A stretch of DNA of 64,000 nucleotides, taken from NCBI RefSeq assembly GCF_000017805.1, contig NC_009767.1, forward strand, positions 5,624,001 through 5,688,000. Reading direction: 5' to 3'. The position numbers and the translations under genes were made by a program. Shown here piece by piece: positions 18,427-30,160 of this stretch (position 1 is its first letter; every line of letters starts with the position of its first letter). Source of the DNA: Roseiflexus castenholzii DSM 13941 (lineage in GTDB: Bacteria; Chloroflexota; Chloroflexia; Chloroflexales; Roseiflexaceae). The notes under the pieces are model-generated. The model was not told the origin of the DNA, did not search any database, and saw nothing but the letters and a program-made list of their open reading frames with translations.

Positions 18427-18557
18427 ACCGATCCGGTCTTCATTCGCGCCTGTCCCATCGCCGGAAACCTTCGGAACGTCGCATTGAAGAGCGCTCGCGG
18501 GGGCGCCTTATGGTGCGTTGCGCGCGACCCGCCGCCTTCACTCCCGGTTGGCGCCAT

Positions 18558-18770
18558 TCAGGAAAGGAACTGCACCAGAAGAAAAATCACAACCCCTACG
18601 ATTGCCAGGGAGATAATAAACCGTAGAATGCCGGCCACTATTTTGAAGACCATGTACACGGCAAGCGCGGCGACGATAATGACAACAAGCGACTCCACCG
18701 GAAAACGCTCCTTCTGACCGATCCATCGTTGCAGAGCACGTGCGAAGTATGATACAATACTATGCGTCAT
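18558..18770 (-). CDS. Small membrane protein
   Basis: A 70-residue protein starting MTHSIVSYFARALQRWIGQK. It has a long hydrophobic C-terminal half (ESLVVIIVAALAVYMVFKIV, then GILRFIISLAIVGVVIFLLV), enough for two membrane passes. No family recognised. It is divergent from hrcA, and its 5' end overlaps the candidate hrcA promoter. A longer form from 18794 is possible but runs towards the CIRCE region. Confidence 0.55.
   Translation of the reverse strand: MTHSIVSYFARALQRWIGQKERFPVESLVVIIVAALAVYMVFKIVAGILRFIISLAIVGVVIFLLVQFLS
18729..18758 (+). promoter_or_regulatory. Candidate promoter of the hrcA operon
   Basis: TTGCAG (18729-18734), an 18-base spacer and TACAAT (18753-18758). The predicted start of transcription, near 18765, places the CIRCE element in the 5' leader, as in many HrcA-regulated operons. 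Confidence 0.55.
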
Positions 18771-18807
18771 GGCGTGCAAAGGCACGCCAATCATTTAGCC
18801 TGGAATG

Positions 18808-18834
18808 CTAGCACTCACCGGTCGAGAGTGCTAA
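18808..18834 (+). promoter_or_regulatory. CIRCE element (HrcA operator)
   Basis: CTAGCACTC, nine spacer bases, then GAGTGCTAA. This is the CIRCE inverted repeat TTAGCACTC-N9-GAGTGCTAA with one mismatch in the first arm. It lies 75 bases upstream of hrcA and should mediate autorepression of the whole chaperone operon. Confidence 0.95.
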
Positions 18835-18909
18835 CAGACGTGCAGGGCAGGCGCTCGAGGCGACACGAGGCGGGAAGAGACCGAAGAGACTGTGCCAGAG
18901 GAACAGTGT

Positions 18910-19989
18910 ATGACGACCGATCTGACCGATCGCCGCCAGCTGATCCTGAAACTGGCGATCCAGGAGTTCATTGAGAGTTCGCAGCCGGTGGCCTCGGAGT
19001 TGCTGGTGCGCAAATATCGGCTCAATGTATCGCCTGCGACCGTGCGGAATGAACTGGCGGCACTGGAAGAGTTGGGCTATCTGACGCACCTGCACACATC
19101 GGCCGGGCGTGTGCCGACCGATGCAGGGTATCGCTATTTCGTCGAGAACCTGATGGATCGCACACCGCTGTCGGCAACTGAGCAGCGCACCATCCGACAC
19201 CAGTTTTACCAGGTGCGCAGCGAACTCGACCAGTGGATCCAACTGGCGGGCGCTGTGCTGGCGCGCACTGCGCAGAACGCCTCGGTCGTCACGCCGCCGC
19301 GCGCGCAGCAGGCGCGCCTGAAACACCTGGAGTTGATCTCGATCCACGACACAACGGCGCTCATGGTGCTGGTGCTGCACGATGGCACCATTCGTCAACA
19401 GACGCTCACGCTCGATATGGCGCTCTCGCAGGAGGAATTGAGTCGCCGTGCATCGCGTATCAACGAACGTTGCGCCGATGCGCCGGTGGAGCGGGTCGAG
19501 GAGTTTCTCAAGCAGGAACGCGCCCATGAGCCGCCAGGCGGCGATGCGCTCGCCTGTCAGGTGCTCGACCTGATCGTGAAGGCGATGCACCAGTTCAATG
19601 AGCATCTGAACAGCGATATTCATAGCGATGGACTGATCGAGATTTTGAACCAGCCAGAGTTCTCGCAGGTCGAACGGGTGCGCCGAATGATCGAGATTCT
19701 GCAAAGCCGACGCGCGCTCGGCACGCTCATTCCGCGCGCGCTTTCCAGCAGCGGCGTGCAGGTGGTGATCGGCGGCGAGCATAGTTATGATGAAATGCGC
19801 GAGTATAGCGTCGTGCTGTCGCGCTACGGCGGCGGCGAGATTGTCGGCGTGCTCGGCGTGATTGGTCCGACGCGCATGGCATATCCACGCGCTATTTCGG
19901 CGGTGCGCTATATTTCCGCCGTGATGAGCGACCTGCTGGCGGAACTCTATGGGATTGAAGGAGATACCCACTGGGAAGTGGAATCCTGA
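18910..19989 (+). CDS. hrcA: Heat-inducible transcription repressor HrcA
   Basis: Represses chaperone genes by binding CIRCE; inactivated on heat stress when the chaperonin system is occupied. The 359-residue protein has the N-terminal winged-helix segment VSPATVRNELAALEELGYLT, followed by the HTSAGRVPTDAGYRYFV signature. The C-terminal GVLGVIGPTRMAYPRAISAV motif is also typical. The start at 18910 (MTTDLTDRRQ) is preferred over a GTG at 18892. First gene of hrcA-grpE-dnaK-dnaJ-rlmB. Confidence 0.96.
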   Translation: MTTDLTDRRQLILKLAIQEFIESSQPVASELLVRKYRLNVSPATVRNELAALEELGYLTHLHTSAGRVPTDAGYRYFVENLMDRTPLSATEQRTIRHQFYQVRSELDQWIQLAGAVLARTAQNASVVTPPRAQQARLKHLELISIHDTTALMVLVLHDGTIRQQTLTLDMALSQEELSRRASRINERCADAPVERVEEFLKQERAHEPPGGDALACQVLDLIVKAMHQFNEHLNSDIHSDGLIEILNQPEFSQVERVRRMIEILQSRRALGTLIPRALSSSGVQVVIGGEHSYDEMREYSVVLSRYGGGEIVGVLGVIGPTRMAYPRAISAVRYISAVMSDLLAELYGIEGDTHWEVES

Positions 19990-20019
19990 GAGTCCACCCT
20001 TCGAGGGAGGTTGATGCCA

Positions 20020-20626
20020 ATGTCTGACGAATTGCAACCTGTGCCACATCCTGAGCAGCCGGAAACGCCCCCCGACGGGCAGGAGGTTGTTGCAACCGAA
20101 ACGCCCGCCACGGAAAGCGGTGCGCCTCCGAGCGTCGATGATCTCCAGGCGCGCATTGCTGAACTGGAGCGTGAAAATGCCGAACTGCGGGATAACTGGC
20201 TGCGCGCTGTGGCGGATTATAAAAACTTTAAGCGCCGCACCGAACAGGAGCGCGCCGATCTGATCCGCAACGCCAGCGCTGCGCTCCTGCTCAAGTTGCT
20301 GCCGGTGATGGACGACCTCGAGCGCGCAATGGCGAATGTCACGCCCGACATCGCCGAGACGCCATGGTACAATGGGTTTAAGCTTATCCCGCAAAAATTG
20401 CAGACGATCCTCGAAAGCGAGGGAGTCTCTCCAATGCAGACGGTTGGAGAGGCGTTCGATCCAAATCGCCACGAGGCAATCATTTATGAGCCGTCGGAGG
20501 ATGGCGAGGATGGCAGAGTGATTGCCGAACTTCAACGCGGCTATCTGCTGCGCGACCGCGTGCTGCGACCGGCGATGGTGAAGGTCAGCCAGGGGCGAAA
20601 GCAACCATCAGGTTCAGAGACAACGC

Positions 20627-20634
<8 letters not shown>
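20020..20634 (+). CDS. grpE: Nucleotide exchange factor GrpE
   Basis: Releases ADP from DnaK during the chaperone cycle. A Pro/Glu-rich N-terminus is followed by a coiled coil (IAELERENAELRDNWLRAVA, then DYKNFKRRTEQER) and the beta domain ending in the GYLLRDRVLRPAMVKVS signature. The start is either 20014 or 20020, behind GGGAGG at 20005-20010; 20020 gives the better spacing. The end overlaps dnaK by 8 bases. Confidence 0.96.
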
Positions 20635-22474
<1,840 letters not shown>

Positions 22475-22493
22475 GCGTTGCTGAGGCGGCATT

Positions 22494-23606
22494 ATGGCAG
22501 TCAAGCGCGACTATTACGAAGTGCTGGGCGTTCAGCGCAACGCCTCGCAGGACGAGATCAAAAAGGCGTTTCGCCGCCTGGCGCGGCAGTACCATCCCGA
22601 CGTCAATAAGGCGCCGGACGCCGAGGCGAAATTCAAGGAGATCAACGAGGCGTATGAGGTGCTGTCCGACCCGGAGAAGCGCAGTATGTATGATCGGTTC
22701 GGTCATGCCGGTCCGACTGCGGCGCCGGGGTTCGATCCCTTCGCCAGCGCCGATCCGTTCAGTTCGATCTTCGAGACGTTCTTTGGCGGCACGATGCGCG
22801 GGACGCAGCGCGGTCCACAACGCGGCGCCGATCTGCGCTATACGCTGTCGATCTCGTTTGAGGAGGCGATCTTCGGCGTTGAAAAGACGATTGAGTATCG
22901 CCGAATGGAAACCTGCCCGGCATGCCGCGGCAGCGGCGCCGAACCGGGCACCGAGCCGGTGCGCTGCCCGAAGTGCGGCGGTCTCGGCGAAATTCGACAA
23001 CGCGCGCCGCTCTTCAATATGGTGACGGTGACGACCTGCGATATGTGTCGCGGTGAGGGGACGGTCATCGCTATTCCATGCCGTGAATGCCGGGGTGAGG
23101 GGCGCATCCGTCAGACGCGCAAAATCACGGTGCGTGTGCCTCCTGGCGTTGATAGTTCCGCGCAAATCCGGATCAGCGGCGAGGGAGATGCCGGTCCGCG
23201 TGGCGGTCCGTATGGCAATCTCTATGTTGTCATCGACGTTCAACCGCATCCGTTCTTCATCCGCGAAGGCAACGACATCATTCTCGAATTGCCGCTCAAT
23301 GTCGCGCAGGCGGCGCTGGGGACCGAGGTCGATGTGCCGACTATCGAGGGTACGGAGCGTCTGCATATTCCGCCCGGCGTTCAGAACGGCGCAGTGTTCC
23401 GCATTCGAGGGAAAGGCGCGCCGTTTCTCCGCAGTAGTGGTCGCGGTGATCAGATTGTGGTGGTGCGCGTCGTTGTGCCAACCAATCTGAACGACCATCA
23501 ACGCCGGTTGTTTGAAGAACTTGCGCGCTCGCTCGAAAATGAGCCGATTGGCAATCAGCGTGATGAGGGTTTCTTCGGGCGCATTAAGAATGCGCTCGGT
23601 CTGTAA
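22494..23606 (+). CDS. dnaJ: Chaperone protein DnaJ
   Basis: Co-chaperone that stimulates DnaK ATPase and delivers substrates. The J domain (MAVKRDYYEVLGVQRNASQD...) carries the HPD tripeptide in ARQYHPDVN. A Gly/Phe-poor linker follows, then four CxxCxGxG-type zinc repeats (CPACRGSG, CPKCGGLG, CDMCRGEG, CRECRGEG) and the C-terminal substrate domains. At 370 residues it is a full class A J-protein. It starts 19 bases after dnaK. Confidence 0.97.
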   Translation: MAVKRDYYEVLGVQRNASQDEIKKAFRRLARQYHPDVNKAPDAEAKFKEINEAYEVLSDPEKRSMYDRFGHAGPTAAPGFDPFASADPFSSIFETFFGGTMRGTQRGPQRGADLRYTLSISFEEAIFGVEKTIEYRRMETCPACRGSGAEPGTEPVRCPKCGGLGEIRQRAPLFNMVTVTTCDMCRGEGTVIAIPCRECRGEGRIRQTRKITVRVPPGVDSSAQIRISGEGDAGPRGGPYGNLYVVIDVQPHPFFIREGNDIILELPLNVAQAALGTEVDVPTIEGTERLHIPPGVQNGAVFRIRGKGAPFLRSSGRGDQIVVVRVVVPTNLNDHQRRLFEELARSLENEPIGNQRDEGFFGRIKNALGL

Positions 23607-23623
23607 TCTTGAGTGTGCCGTCT

Positions 23624-24370
23624 ATGGCTGATCTGCTGTATGGCCGCAATGCGGTGCGCGAGGCGTTGCGCGCCCGGCGACGCGCTTTTCAGCGCCTGCT
23701 CGTTTCGGCTGGTGCGCAGGAGACCGGCGCCCTTGGTGAGATTGTGCGCCTTGCCGGTGAGATCGGCGTGCCGGTTGAACGGATCGACCGGCGTGAACTC
23801 GACCGCCGCCTGCTCGATGCGAACCATCAGGGCGTGGCGCTCGAGTGCGGCGATTATCCCTACGTCGATCTTGATGATTGTCTGACGCTTGCAGAAGAAC
23901 GAAACGAACCGGCGCTCCTCCTCATGCTCGACCATATTCAGGATCCGCAAAATGTCGGGACGCTCCTGCGCACGGCAGAGGTCGTCGGGGTGCATGGCGT
24001 CATCATCCCTGGTAGACGCGCAGCGGAGATCACGCCGGCCGTCGTGAATGCTTCGGCGGGCGCCGTTGAACACTTGCGGATTGTCGTTGTCAGCAATCTT
24101 GCGGCGACGATTGAACGGGTGCAGCACGCCGGTGTGTGGGTTGTGGGGGTCGAGGACGACGAACGCGCGCGGGTGTTCGATGAGGTCGATCTCGACCTGC
24201 CGCTGACACTGGTGCTCGGCGCAGAGGGATCGGGGCTTGCGCGCCTGACGCGCGAACGTTGCGATTTTCTCGTGCGTTTGCCGATGCGCGGGCGGATTGC
24301 GTCGCTGAATGTGGCGGTCGCCGGGAGTATTGTGCTCTACCATGCGTGGCGGGTGAGAGTACGGGGTTAG
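23624..24370 (+). CDS. rlmB: 23S rRNA (guanosine-2'-O)-methyltransferase, RlmB/TrmH family
   Basis: SPOUT-class 2'-O-methyltransferase predicted to modify 23S rRNA. It has the N-terminal substrate-binding domain starting MADLLYGRNAVREAL. The three SpoU motifs are present: DHIQDPQNVGTLLRTAEVVG, LVLGAEGSGLARL and RIASLNVAVAGSIVLYHAWR. The ATG at 23624 is chosen; in-frame TTG/GTG codons exist upstream. It follows dnaJ by 17 bases and is probably read from the same transcript. Confidence 0.92.
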   Translation: MADLLYGRNAVREALRARRRAFQRLLVSAGAQETGALGEIVRLAGEIGVPVERIDRRELDRRLLDANHQGVALECGDYPYVDLDDCLTLAEERNEPALLLMLDHIQDPQNVGTLLRTAEVVGVHGVIIPGRRAAEITPAVVNASAGAVEHLRIVVVSNLAATIERVQHAGVWVVGVEDDERARVFDEVDLDLPLTLVLGAEGSGLARLTRERCDFLVRLPMRGRIASLNVAVAGSIVLYHAWRVRVRG

Positions 24371-24399
24371 GGGTCGGAGCAGAGGGTGTTGGCAAGGAC

Positions 24400-24560
24400 G
24401 CCGATGCACTGGTCTGCGAAAAGCGCGCTGAAATCCCGGCAATTGCGGCGAAGCATGGCGCGCACAATGCGCGCATCTTCGGGTCGGTGGCGCGCGGCGA
24501 TACCGATGAGCACAGCAATGTTCATATTCTGGCGCCGATGGAGCCAGGACGCTCGCGCTT
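24400..24560 (+). pseudogene. Remnant of MNT-type nucleotidyltransferase
   Basis: The + strand encodes AIAAKHGAHNARIFGSVARG then DTDEHSNVHILAPMEPGRS. The FGSVARG motif and the MEPGRS turn are those of minimal nucleotidyltransferases (MntA/HEPN-MNT systems). The metal-binding D-x-D of the usual SDID motif reads N-x-H here, and the frame runs into a dispersed repeat, so it is a dead fragment. No HEPN partner is visible. Confidence 0.65.
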
Positions 24561-24569
24561 CGATAAAGG

Positions 24570-24845
24570 GCGGACCGAACCCCCGCGCGCACACCGGCGC
24601 TCCCACCGGAGGACGGACCCGCGCGCGGGAGCGGGGCGGGGGGCGAGGGGAAAACGGCGCATCCTGGCGACACGCATGCCCACGATACTCGTGCGTGCTG
24701 TCCGCCCTTGAATCTGAGGGGCAGGGAGGATGGGCGCATGCGCTGCGCGGGGTAGGGGCGGGGAGGCAGGGAAAACGGGAACCGTAGACGTCGCGCAGGC
24801 AGACGAGGGGCGAGACCCGACAGACCTCACGCATCATCGAGGGGG
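24570..24845. repeat. Dispersed GC-rich repeat, family B copy 1, and unassigned DNA
   Basis: About 80 bases from 24570 (GCGGACCGAACCCCCGCGCG ... GGGAGCGGGGCGGGGG) recur at 30161-30243 with one or two changes. A related sequence, in part inverted, lies near 51.4-51.5 kb. The rest up to 24845 is GC-rich with no gene recognised. Confidence 0.7.
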
Positions 24846-25802
24846 CTACGCACCCCGCCAGGCCCACGGCGCAGGACGTGGGTGTCGATCATCGTGGTCT
24901 GCCCATCCTTTGTGACCCGGAAGATCCTGCACGGTGCGCATATCATCGCCAGCCTCACGCACATGCGTCGCGAAGCGATGGCGAAACGTGTGGCAGGTGA
25001 CGCGCTTCTGGACGCTGGCCTGCTGCGCCGCCCGCCGGACAGCCTTCTGCAACCCGCTTTCGTCTTGATGATAGCGCATCATGCGGCCCGAACGCGGATC
25101 GACAGAGCGCCGGCTCGACGGAAACACATACTGCCAGACCCATTCACGGCTGGCGGAAGGCAATTTCCGGGCCAGGGCGTCGGGCAGCCAGACCTCACCG
25201 AAGCCCTCGCGGAGATCCTGCTCGTGGATCGAACGCACGTGTTCGAGATGAGCGCGCAGCGGCTCATGCAATCGTGCGGGCAGCAACGTCGCCCGATCCT
25301 TGCCGCCTTTACCCTGCCGCACCATCAGTTGGCGCTGCTCAACATCAAGATCTTTCACCCGCAGACGCAAACACTCCAGCAAGCGCAGCCCGCTGCCGTA
25401 GAGCAGTTGCGCCATCAACTGATGAGTTCCCGACAGCGCGGCGAGCACGGCGCGCACCTCGGCGCGGCTAAGCGCGGCAGGCAGGTACTGAGGTCGTTTG
25501 GCAGGGGTTATTGAGAGATCAGCGTCAAGCTCGATCTGCAACACCTCGCGATACAGAAAGAGCAAGGCGCTCAGCGCCTGGTTCTGGGTCGAAGCGGCAA
25601 CCTCCTCTTCGACGGCCAGGTACGTCAGGAAGGCGCCAATTTCACGCGATCCCATCTCGCGCGGATGGCGCAGGTTATGAAAGCGGATGAACCGGCGCAC
25701 CCATCCGATAGACGCCTCTTCGGTGCGGAGCGAGTAGTGTTTGCGTCGCAGCGCGCCGCGCACCTGATCGAGCAGTCTGGGCGGATGGCCGGAAGAGGAC
25801 AT
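24846..25802 (-). pseudogene. Integron-type integrase (IntI-like) lacking catalytic tyrosine
   Basis: A 318-codon tyrosine recombinase with the integron-integrase layout. The N-terminal core-binding domain contains RTEEASIGWVRRFIRFHNLR. Catalytic Arg lies in LLYGSGLRLLECLRLRVKDL, and the IntI-specific insert is EWVWQYVFPSSRRSVDPRSG. HTFRHRFATHVREAGDDMRT supplies the His-x-x-Arg. One extra base after GHK shifts the frame, and even in the shifted frame the tyrosine codon reads as Asp (TTMIDTHVL instead of TMIYTHVL). It is therefore probably inactive. It diverges from a run of cassette-like genes starting at 26058. Confidence 0.87.
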
Positions 25803-25912
25803 CTGAAAACCCCTTTACATCGGATAGAGCGTGACCTATACTTATCACAACTCATGGACCGCGCAAGGCACACAAACGATGCGGCAGAGTCGCACGTGAG
25901 TTTCAGGAGCGA

Positions 25913-26059
25913 AGGTTATCCGTCTATCAGAGCACGCGCGGGCATAGGCGGACGAAGGGCGGCCGAACGCTGTGCGGGGCGGGGTTCGATGGACGGTTGT
26001 CCGTCTAACTTAGTACTGGCTGGAATAGGCGGAGGCGGTCGGTCTACTTCATGTTAGAT
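25913..26059 (+). other. Candidate attI region of second integron-like array
   Basis: Two imperfect direct repeats about 80 bases apart (GTTATCCGTCTATC...ATAGGCGGACG and GTTGTCCGTCTAAC...ATAGGCGGAGG) lie upstream of the integrase. They end at the perfect core heptamer GTTAGAT (26053-26059), which fits GTTRRRY. GTCTAAC (26003-26009) fits the inverse core RYYYAAC, so an attC-like reading of 26003-26059 is also possible. The first cassette begins exactly at the core. Confidence 0.6.
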
Positions 26060-27485
26060 GCCCAAATCTTGGGAGTCTGCCAACGAGCATGATCCAATCA
26101 TGAAACGAGAGCTCCACACATCCACGCCGGATACCAATGGGGCCGTCAATAGGCTAGCTCCTGAGGACAGCCTCGTGCATGACTGGTATCGATTCGTTCT
26201 TTCGTTTCCGCCCCATCTGGTGCGGGACTATCTGCAACGGTTCGGTATCGGTCGAGATCACACCGTTCTCGACCCGTTTTGCGGCACAGGCACCACCATC
26301 GTTGAATGCAAGAAACTCGGCATTCCGAGTATAGGAGTCGAGGCGATGCCGTGGGCTTATTTCGTGACCACCGTCAAGACCGATTGGACCCCTGACCCCG
26401 ATGGTCTTGTGAGGCACGTCCGAGAAGTCGCAGCGTTGGCGAGAGAACAACTCCAATCGGAGGGAATTGAAGATGAACCCCCGCTGCCTTTGTTCAGGAG
26501 TACCAGCATGGTGGGTTCGCATCACCCAAAGGTGCTACGGAAGCTTCCTCCAGAAAAGGAAAAGCTTCTTCTGACGAATTCCATTAGCCCACTGCCACTT
26601 CATAAAACTCTGGTTCTACTCGAGTGTCTCGATCAATGTCGCGATGAGAAGTTCCGAAACCATGAGCTTCTGGCGCTGGGCAAAGCCCTCGTCTTTTCGA
26701 TCAGCAATCTGAATTTTGGTCCGGAAGTTGGTGTGGGACCGGCGAAGCCCGATAGCCCGGTTGTTGCGCCGTGGTTGGCATCGGTGGAGGCGATGGCCGC
26801 TGACCTCCGGCCCTTGCGACAGACCGAGGGCGCACCAGCCGGAGTGCATAACGCTGACGCCAGGCGGATTTCGGAGATTCTCACCGGATGCACGATCGAT
26901 GCCGTCGTTACATCCCCGCCCTACCCCAATGAGAAGGACTACACGCGGACAACACGGCTCGAATCCGTGTTGCTCGGTTTCATCAAGGATAAGGCCGACC
27001 TCCGAGCCTTGAAGCGAGGCTTGATCCGGTCTAATACTCGTGGGGTTTACAAGGGCGACGACGACGACAGATGGGTGTCCGACCATGATGAAATCCAACG
27101 CATTGCGAAGGCGATCGAAACGCGCAGGGTTAAGCTTGGGAAAACATCGGGCTTCGAGCGCCAGTATCACAGGGTAACGAAGCTCTATTTCGGCGGAATG
27201 GCGCGTCACCTGGCAGATCTGCGCACAGTCCTAGCCCCAGGTGCACAGCTGGCCTACGTCGTTGGAGATCAGGCATCTTACCTGCGGGTCATGATTCGCA
27301 CTGGGCCGTTGCTGGCAGATATTGCCGAATCGCTTGGCTATGATGTTGTGAATATCGACTTGTTTCGCACCCGTTTGGCAACAGCAACAAAGGAGCAACT
27401 ACGTGAAGAAGTCGTGATACTGCGATGGCCTGGTCCCAGACAGCGGCGGCTTTCGGGCGTAAGGGCGATCAAAGTCCCACGGTGA
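26058..27485 (+). CDS. DNA methyltransferase (SPPY-type, putative N4-cytosine)
   Basis: A modification enzyme of 475 residues from the first ATG, which lies inside the attI core; a second possible start is 26102 (MKRELHTSTP). The SAM-binding motif I is VLDPFCGTGTTIVECKKLG (about residues 71-89). The catalytic motif IV is AVVTSPPYPNEKDYTR (about 284-299), the SPPY form usual in N4-cytosine methylases. Motif I precedes motif IV by a long insert. It is followed after 4 bases by a putative endonuclease, making a type II restriction-modification pair within one integron-style cassette. Target site unknown. Confidence 0.85.
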   Translation: MPKSWESANEHDPIMKRELHTSTPDTNGAVNRLAPEDSLVHDWYRFVLSFPPHLVRDYLQRFGIGRDHTVLDPFCGTGTTIVECKKLGIPSIGVEAMPWAYFVTTVKTDWTPDPDGLVRHVREVAALAREQLQSEGIEDEPPLPLFRSTSMVGSHHPKVLRKLPPEKEKLLLTNSISPLPLHKTLVLLECLDQCRDEKFRNHELLALGKALVFSISNLNFGPEVGVGPAKPDSPVVAPWLASVEAMAADLRPLRQTEGAPAGVHNADARRISEILTGCTIDAVVTSPPYPNEKDYTRTTRLESVLLGFIKDKADLRALKRGLIRSNTRGVYKGDDDDRWVSDHDEIQRIAKAIETRRVKLGKTSGFERQYHRVTKLYFGGMARHLADLRTVLAPGAQLAYVVGDQASYLRVMIRTGPLLADIAESLGYDVVNIDLFRTRLATATKEQLREEVVILRWPGPRQRRLSGVRAIKVPR

Positions 27486-27489
27486 TCGA

Positions 27490-28284
27490 ATGAGCAAATC
27501 AAACCGGTACTCTCAGCTCATCGAGGAGATATTCTTTTCCCACTTTCAAGCGGGCGCGGCTGAGGCGCCGTTCGAAAGGGAGGATCTGGTCCGCGTGGCG
27601 CGGAAGCTGGGTGTCAGGCTGCCAAAGAACCTCGGGGACGTAATCTACAGATTCCGGTATCGCACGCCGCTGCCTGAATCCGTCCGTGCTGAGGCCCCGG
27701 AGGGAAAGGAATGGATCATCCGGCCAGCGGGCCCTGCAAAGTACCGTTTTGTTGCTATTGAGCGGGCTATCATCCAGCCAAGCAAGATGATGGCCGAGAC
27801 CAAAGTGCCTGACGCCACGCCAGGCGTGATAGCAATGTACGCCCTGAGCGATGAACAGGCCCTACTCGCCAAACTGCGCTATAACCGATTGATTGACATC
27901 TTTACCGGCGTCACATGCTATTCCCTCCAGAACCATCTTCGGACAACAGTTCCTAAGCTTGGCCAGATCGAAACCGACGGAGTCTACATCGGTGTTGATA
28001 AGAAAGGGGCCCACTACGTTTTTCCCGTACAGGCTAAAGGCGGGAATGATCATTTGAGCGTGGTGCAAATTGAACAAGACATGGCAATGTGTGCGAACAA
28101 GTTTCCCCTCCTGATCTGTCGGGCAATCGGCGCCCAGTTCATGCAGGATGACCTTATCGCGCTTTTCGAGTTCGAACAGAGCAAAGAGAGGATTACCGTC
28201 GTATCGGATAAGCACTACCGTCTCGTACCTGGAGAAGAGGTTACCGAGGCGGATCTAAAGTCCTATCGCCAGCGGCGGCACTGA
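27490..28284 (+). CDS. Putative type II restriction endonuclease (PD-(D/E)XK-like)
   Basis: A 264-residue protein directly after the methyltransferase. The C-terminal half contains GQIETDGVYIGVDKKGAHYV followed by FPVQAKGGNDHLSVVQIEQD. This looks like a PD-(D/E)XK nuclease core with Asp in ETDG and a QAK variant of the E-x-K motif. The N-terminal half (FEREDLVRVARKLGVRLPKN) may recognise DNA. No named family is recognised. Gene order and spacing support the restriction role. attC site 2 lies about 90 bases downstream, so both genes would move as one cassette. Confidence 0.75.
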   Translation: MSKSNRYSQLIEEIFFSHFQAGAAEAPFEREDLVRVARKLGVRLPKNLGDVIYRFRYRTPLPESVRAEAPEGKEWIIRPAGPAKYRFVAIERAIIQPSKMMAETKVPDATPGVIAMYALSDEQALLAKLRYNRLIDIFTGVTCYSLQNHLRTTVPKLGQIETDGVYIGVDKKGAHYVFPVQAKGGNDHLSVVQIEQDMAMCANKFPLLICRAIGAQFMQDDLIALFEFEQSKERITVVSDKHYRLVPGEEVTEADLKSYRQRRH

Positions 28285-28371
28285 CGATCCACTATAAGCA
28301 ACATGTGATGGGCTACCAGGTCGGAAGCCCTCGGGAGTAGACGTTCTGAAAGTGGCTTGAGTGGGAGAAAG

Positions 28372-28436
28372 GCATCTAACAACCGGTTGCAGCGGACGGC
28401 GCTGCGCGCCGCCGCTGAACCAGAGCGTTAGCCCGC
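28372..28436 (+). other. attC site 2
   Basis: ATCTAAC (28374-28380, fits RYYYAAC) and GTTAGCC (28427-28433) bracket a hairpin. GGTT-CAGCGG-CGGC pairs with GCCG-CCGCTG-AACC, with an unpaired G and an unpaired A on the left arm. The loop region is GCTGCGC. It sits between the R-M cassette and the next gene, as an attC should. Confidence 0.85.
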
Positions 28437-28460
28437 TCGTCGCAAGACAGGAAAATTGAA

Positions 28461-29226
<766 letters not shown>

Positions 29227-29359
29227 CTTATAGTTACACAACGACCATGCATGCGAGACGAAAGCTTTGAGAATAGCGGTATCATGCGTTTGGGCTACGG
29301 CGTCGATCTCAACACGCACTGATTGAGAACGATAAGTGTAGCTTCCTGAAGGAGGTAGC

Positions 29360-29629
29360 ATGGATTCTCTTGAAAGGGAACGTCTGTCGACATTGATGAA
29401 GCAAGTCCATCTCCTTGAACGGAAAGTAGATTTCCTGCTTCAGCATCTCCATTTGGAGTATCAGGAAGAGGAACCGGGTTTAATGGTTCGGCCGCAAATC
29501 GAAGCGTTGTTGAAACAAGGTAAGCAAATTGAGGCCATCAAGCTTTATCGTCTGGAAACGGGGCTAGGACTTAAGGAGGCAAAGGACGCTATCGAGAAGA
29601 TTGATAAAGAGTTGAAAGGCAAGCGGTAA
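29360..29629 (+). CDS. Small protein with ribosomal L7/L12 C-terminal-like segment
   Basis: An 89-residue protein. The N-terminal half (LSTLMKQVHLLERKVDFLLQ) is predicted coiled coil. The C-terminal half, QGKQIEAIKLYRLETGLGLK followed by EAKDAIEKID, resembles the bL12 C-terminal fold seen in many small unknown proteins. GGAGG lies just before the ATG. It follows attC site 3 and may be a cassette, but no attC was found after it up to 29800. Function unknown. Confidence 0.75.
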   Translation: MDSLERERLSTLMKQVHLLERKVDFLLQHLHLEYQEEEPGLMVRPQIEALLKQGKQIEAIKLYRLETGLGLKEAKDAIEKIDKELKGKR

Positions 29630-29841
29630 GGGATAAGTCTTTCCGATGGGGGGATTAACGCCTGGTGCTACTGGATGCGCTGTATTCTGGTGAGGTAGGT
29701 GAGGAGGTGGGAATGAATATCATGGTTGAGGCAGTTCAAGAGAAGGGTGGGGTTCTAAAATAGGGGGGATGGGAGAAAACCAAGCCGCCCAACCCGCCGC
29801 TGATGGGCAATGCGTTCAGCGTCTTGACCATGCACGACCAC

Positions 29842-30025
29842 ATGAATCGCCAGGAACATTGGAATCAGGTGTACCAAACCAAAGCCACAGATGATGTCAG
29901 TTGGTATCAGCGTCGCCCGGACGCGTCGCTGGCGTTGATTGCCGTGTCCGGCATAAGTAAGGATGCTGGTGTCATTGACGTTGGCGGCGGCGCATCCCTG
30001 TTCATTGATTTCCCCGCTCGAAGAC
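29842..30025 (+). pseudogene. Truncated class I SAM methyltransferase
   Basis: Begins MNRQEHWNQVYQTKATDDVS and reaches the SAM-binding motif GVIDVGGGASLFID. The coding similarity stops where a MITE-like repeat begins (30030). Normal members continue for about 140 more residues. Disruption by the repeat, or by a deletion at it, is the simplest explanation. Confidence 0.75.
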
Positions 30026-30029
30026 GGTT

Positions 30030-30156
30030 ATACCAATGACGATTGAAGATGCCGCATGCGTGTCATTCCTCGCTGCGCTCGGAATCGACGCGGGTCGCGC
30101 ACGACCCTTCGCGCTGCTCGGGGTGACCATGCCGGATGGTCACAGGTCATTGGTAT
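30030..30156 (-). repeat. MITE-like repeat, family A copy 2
   Basis: A complete short copy of 127 bases with perfect ends ATACCAATGAC and GTCATTGGTAT, oriented opposite to most other copies. It truncates the methyltransferase gene. Confidence 0.85.
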
Positions 30157-30160
30157 AATG

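Noticed and set aside
18808..20604. A 598-codon minus-strand open frame over hrcA and grpE
   Set aside because: Antisense shadow of two well-defined genes with no protein-family features of its own.
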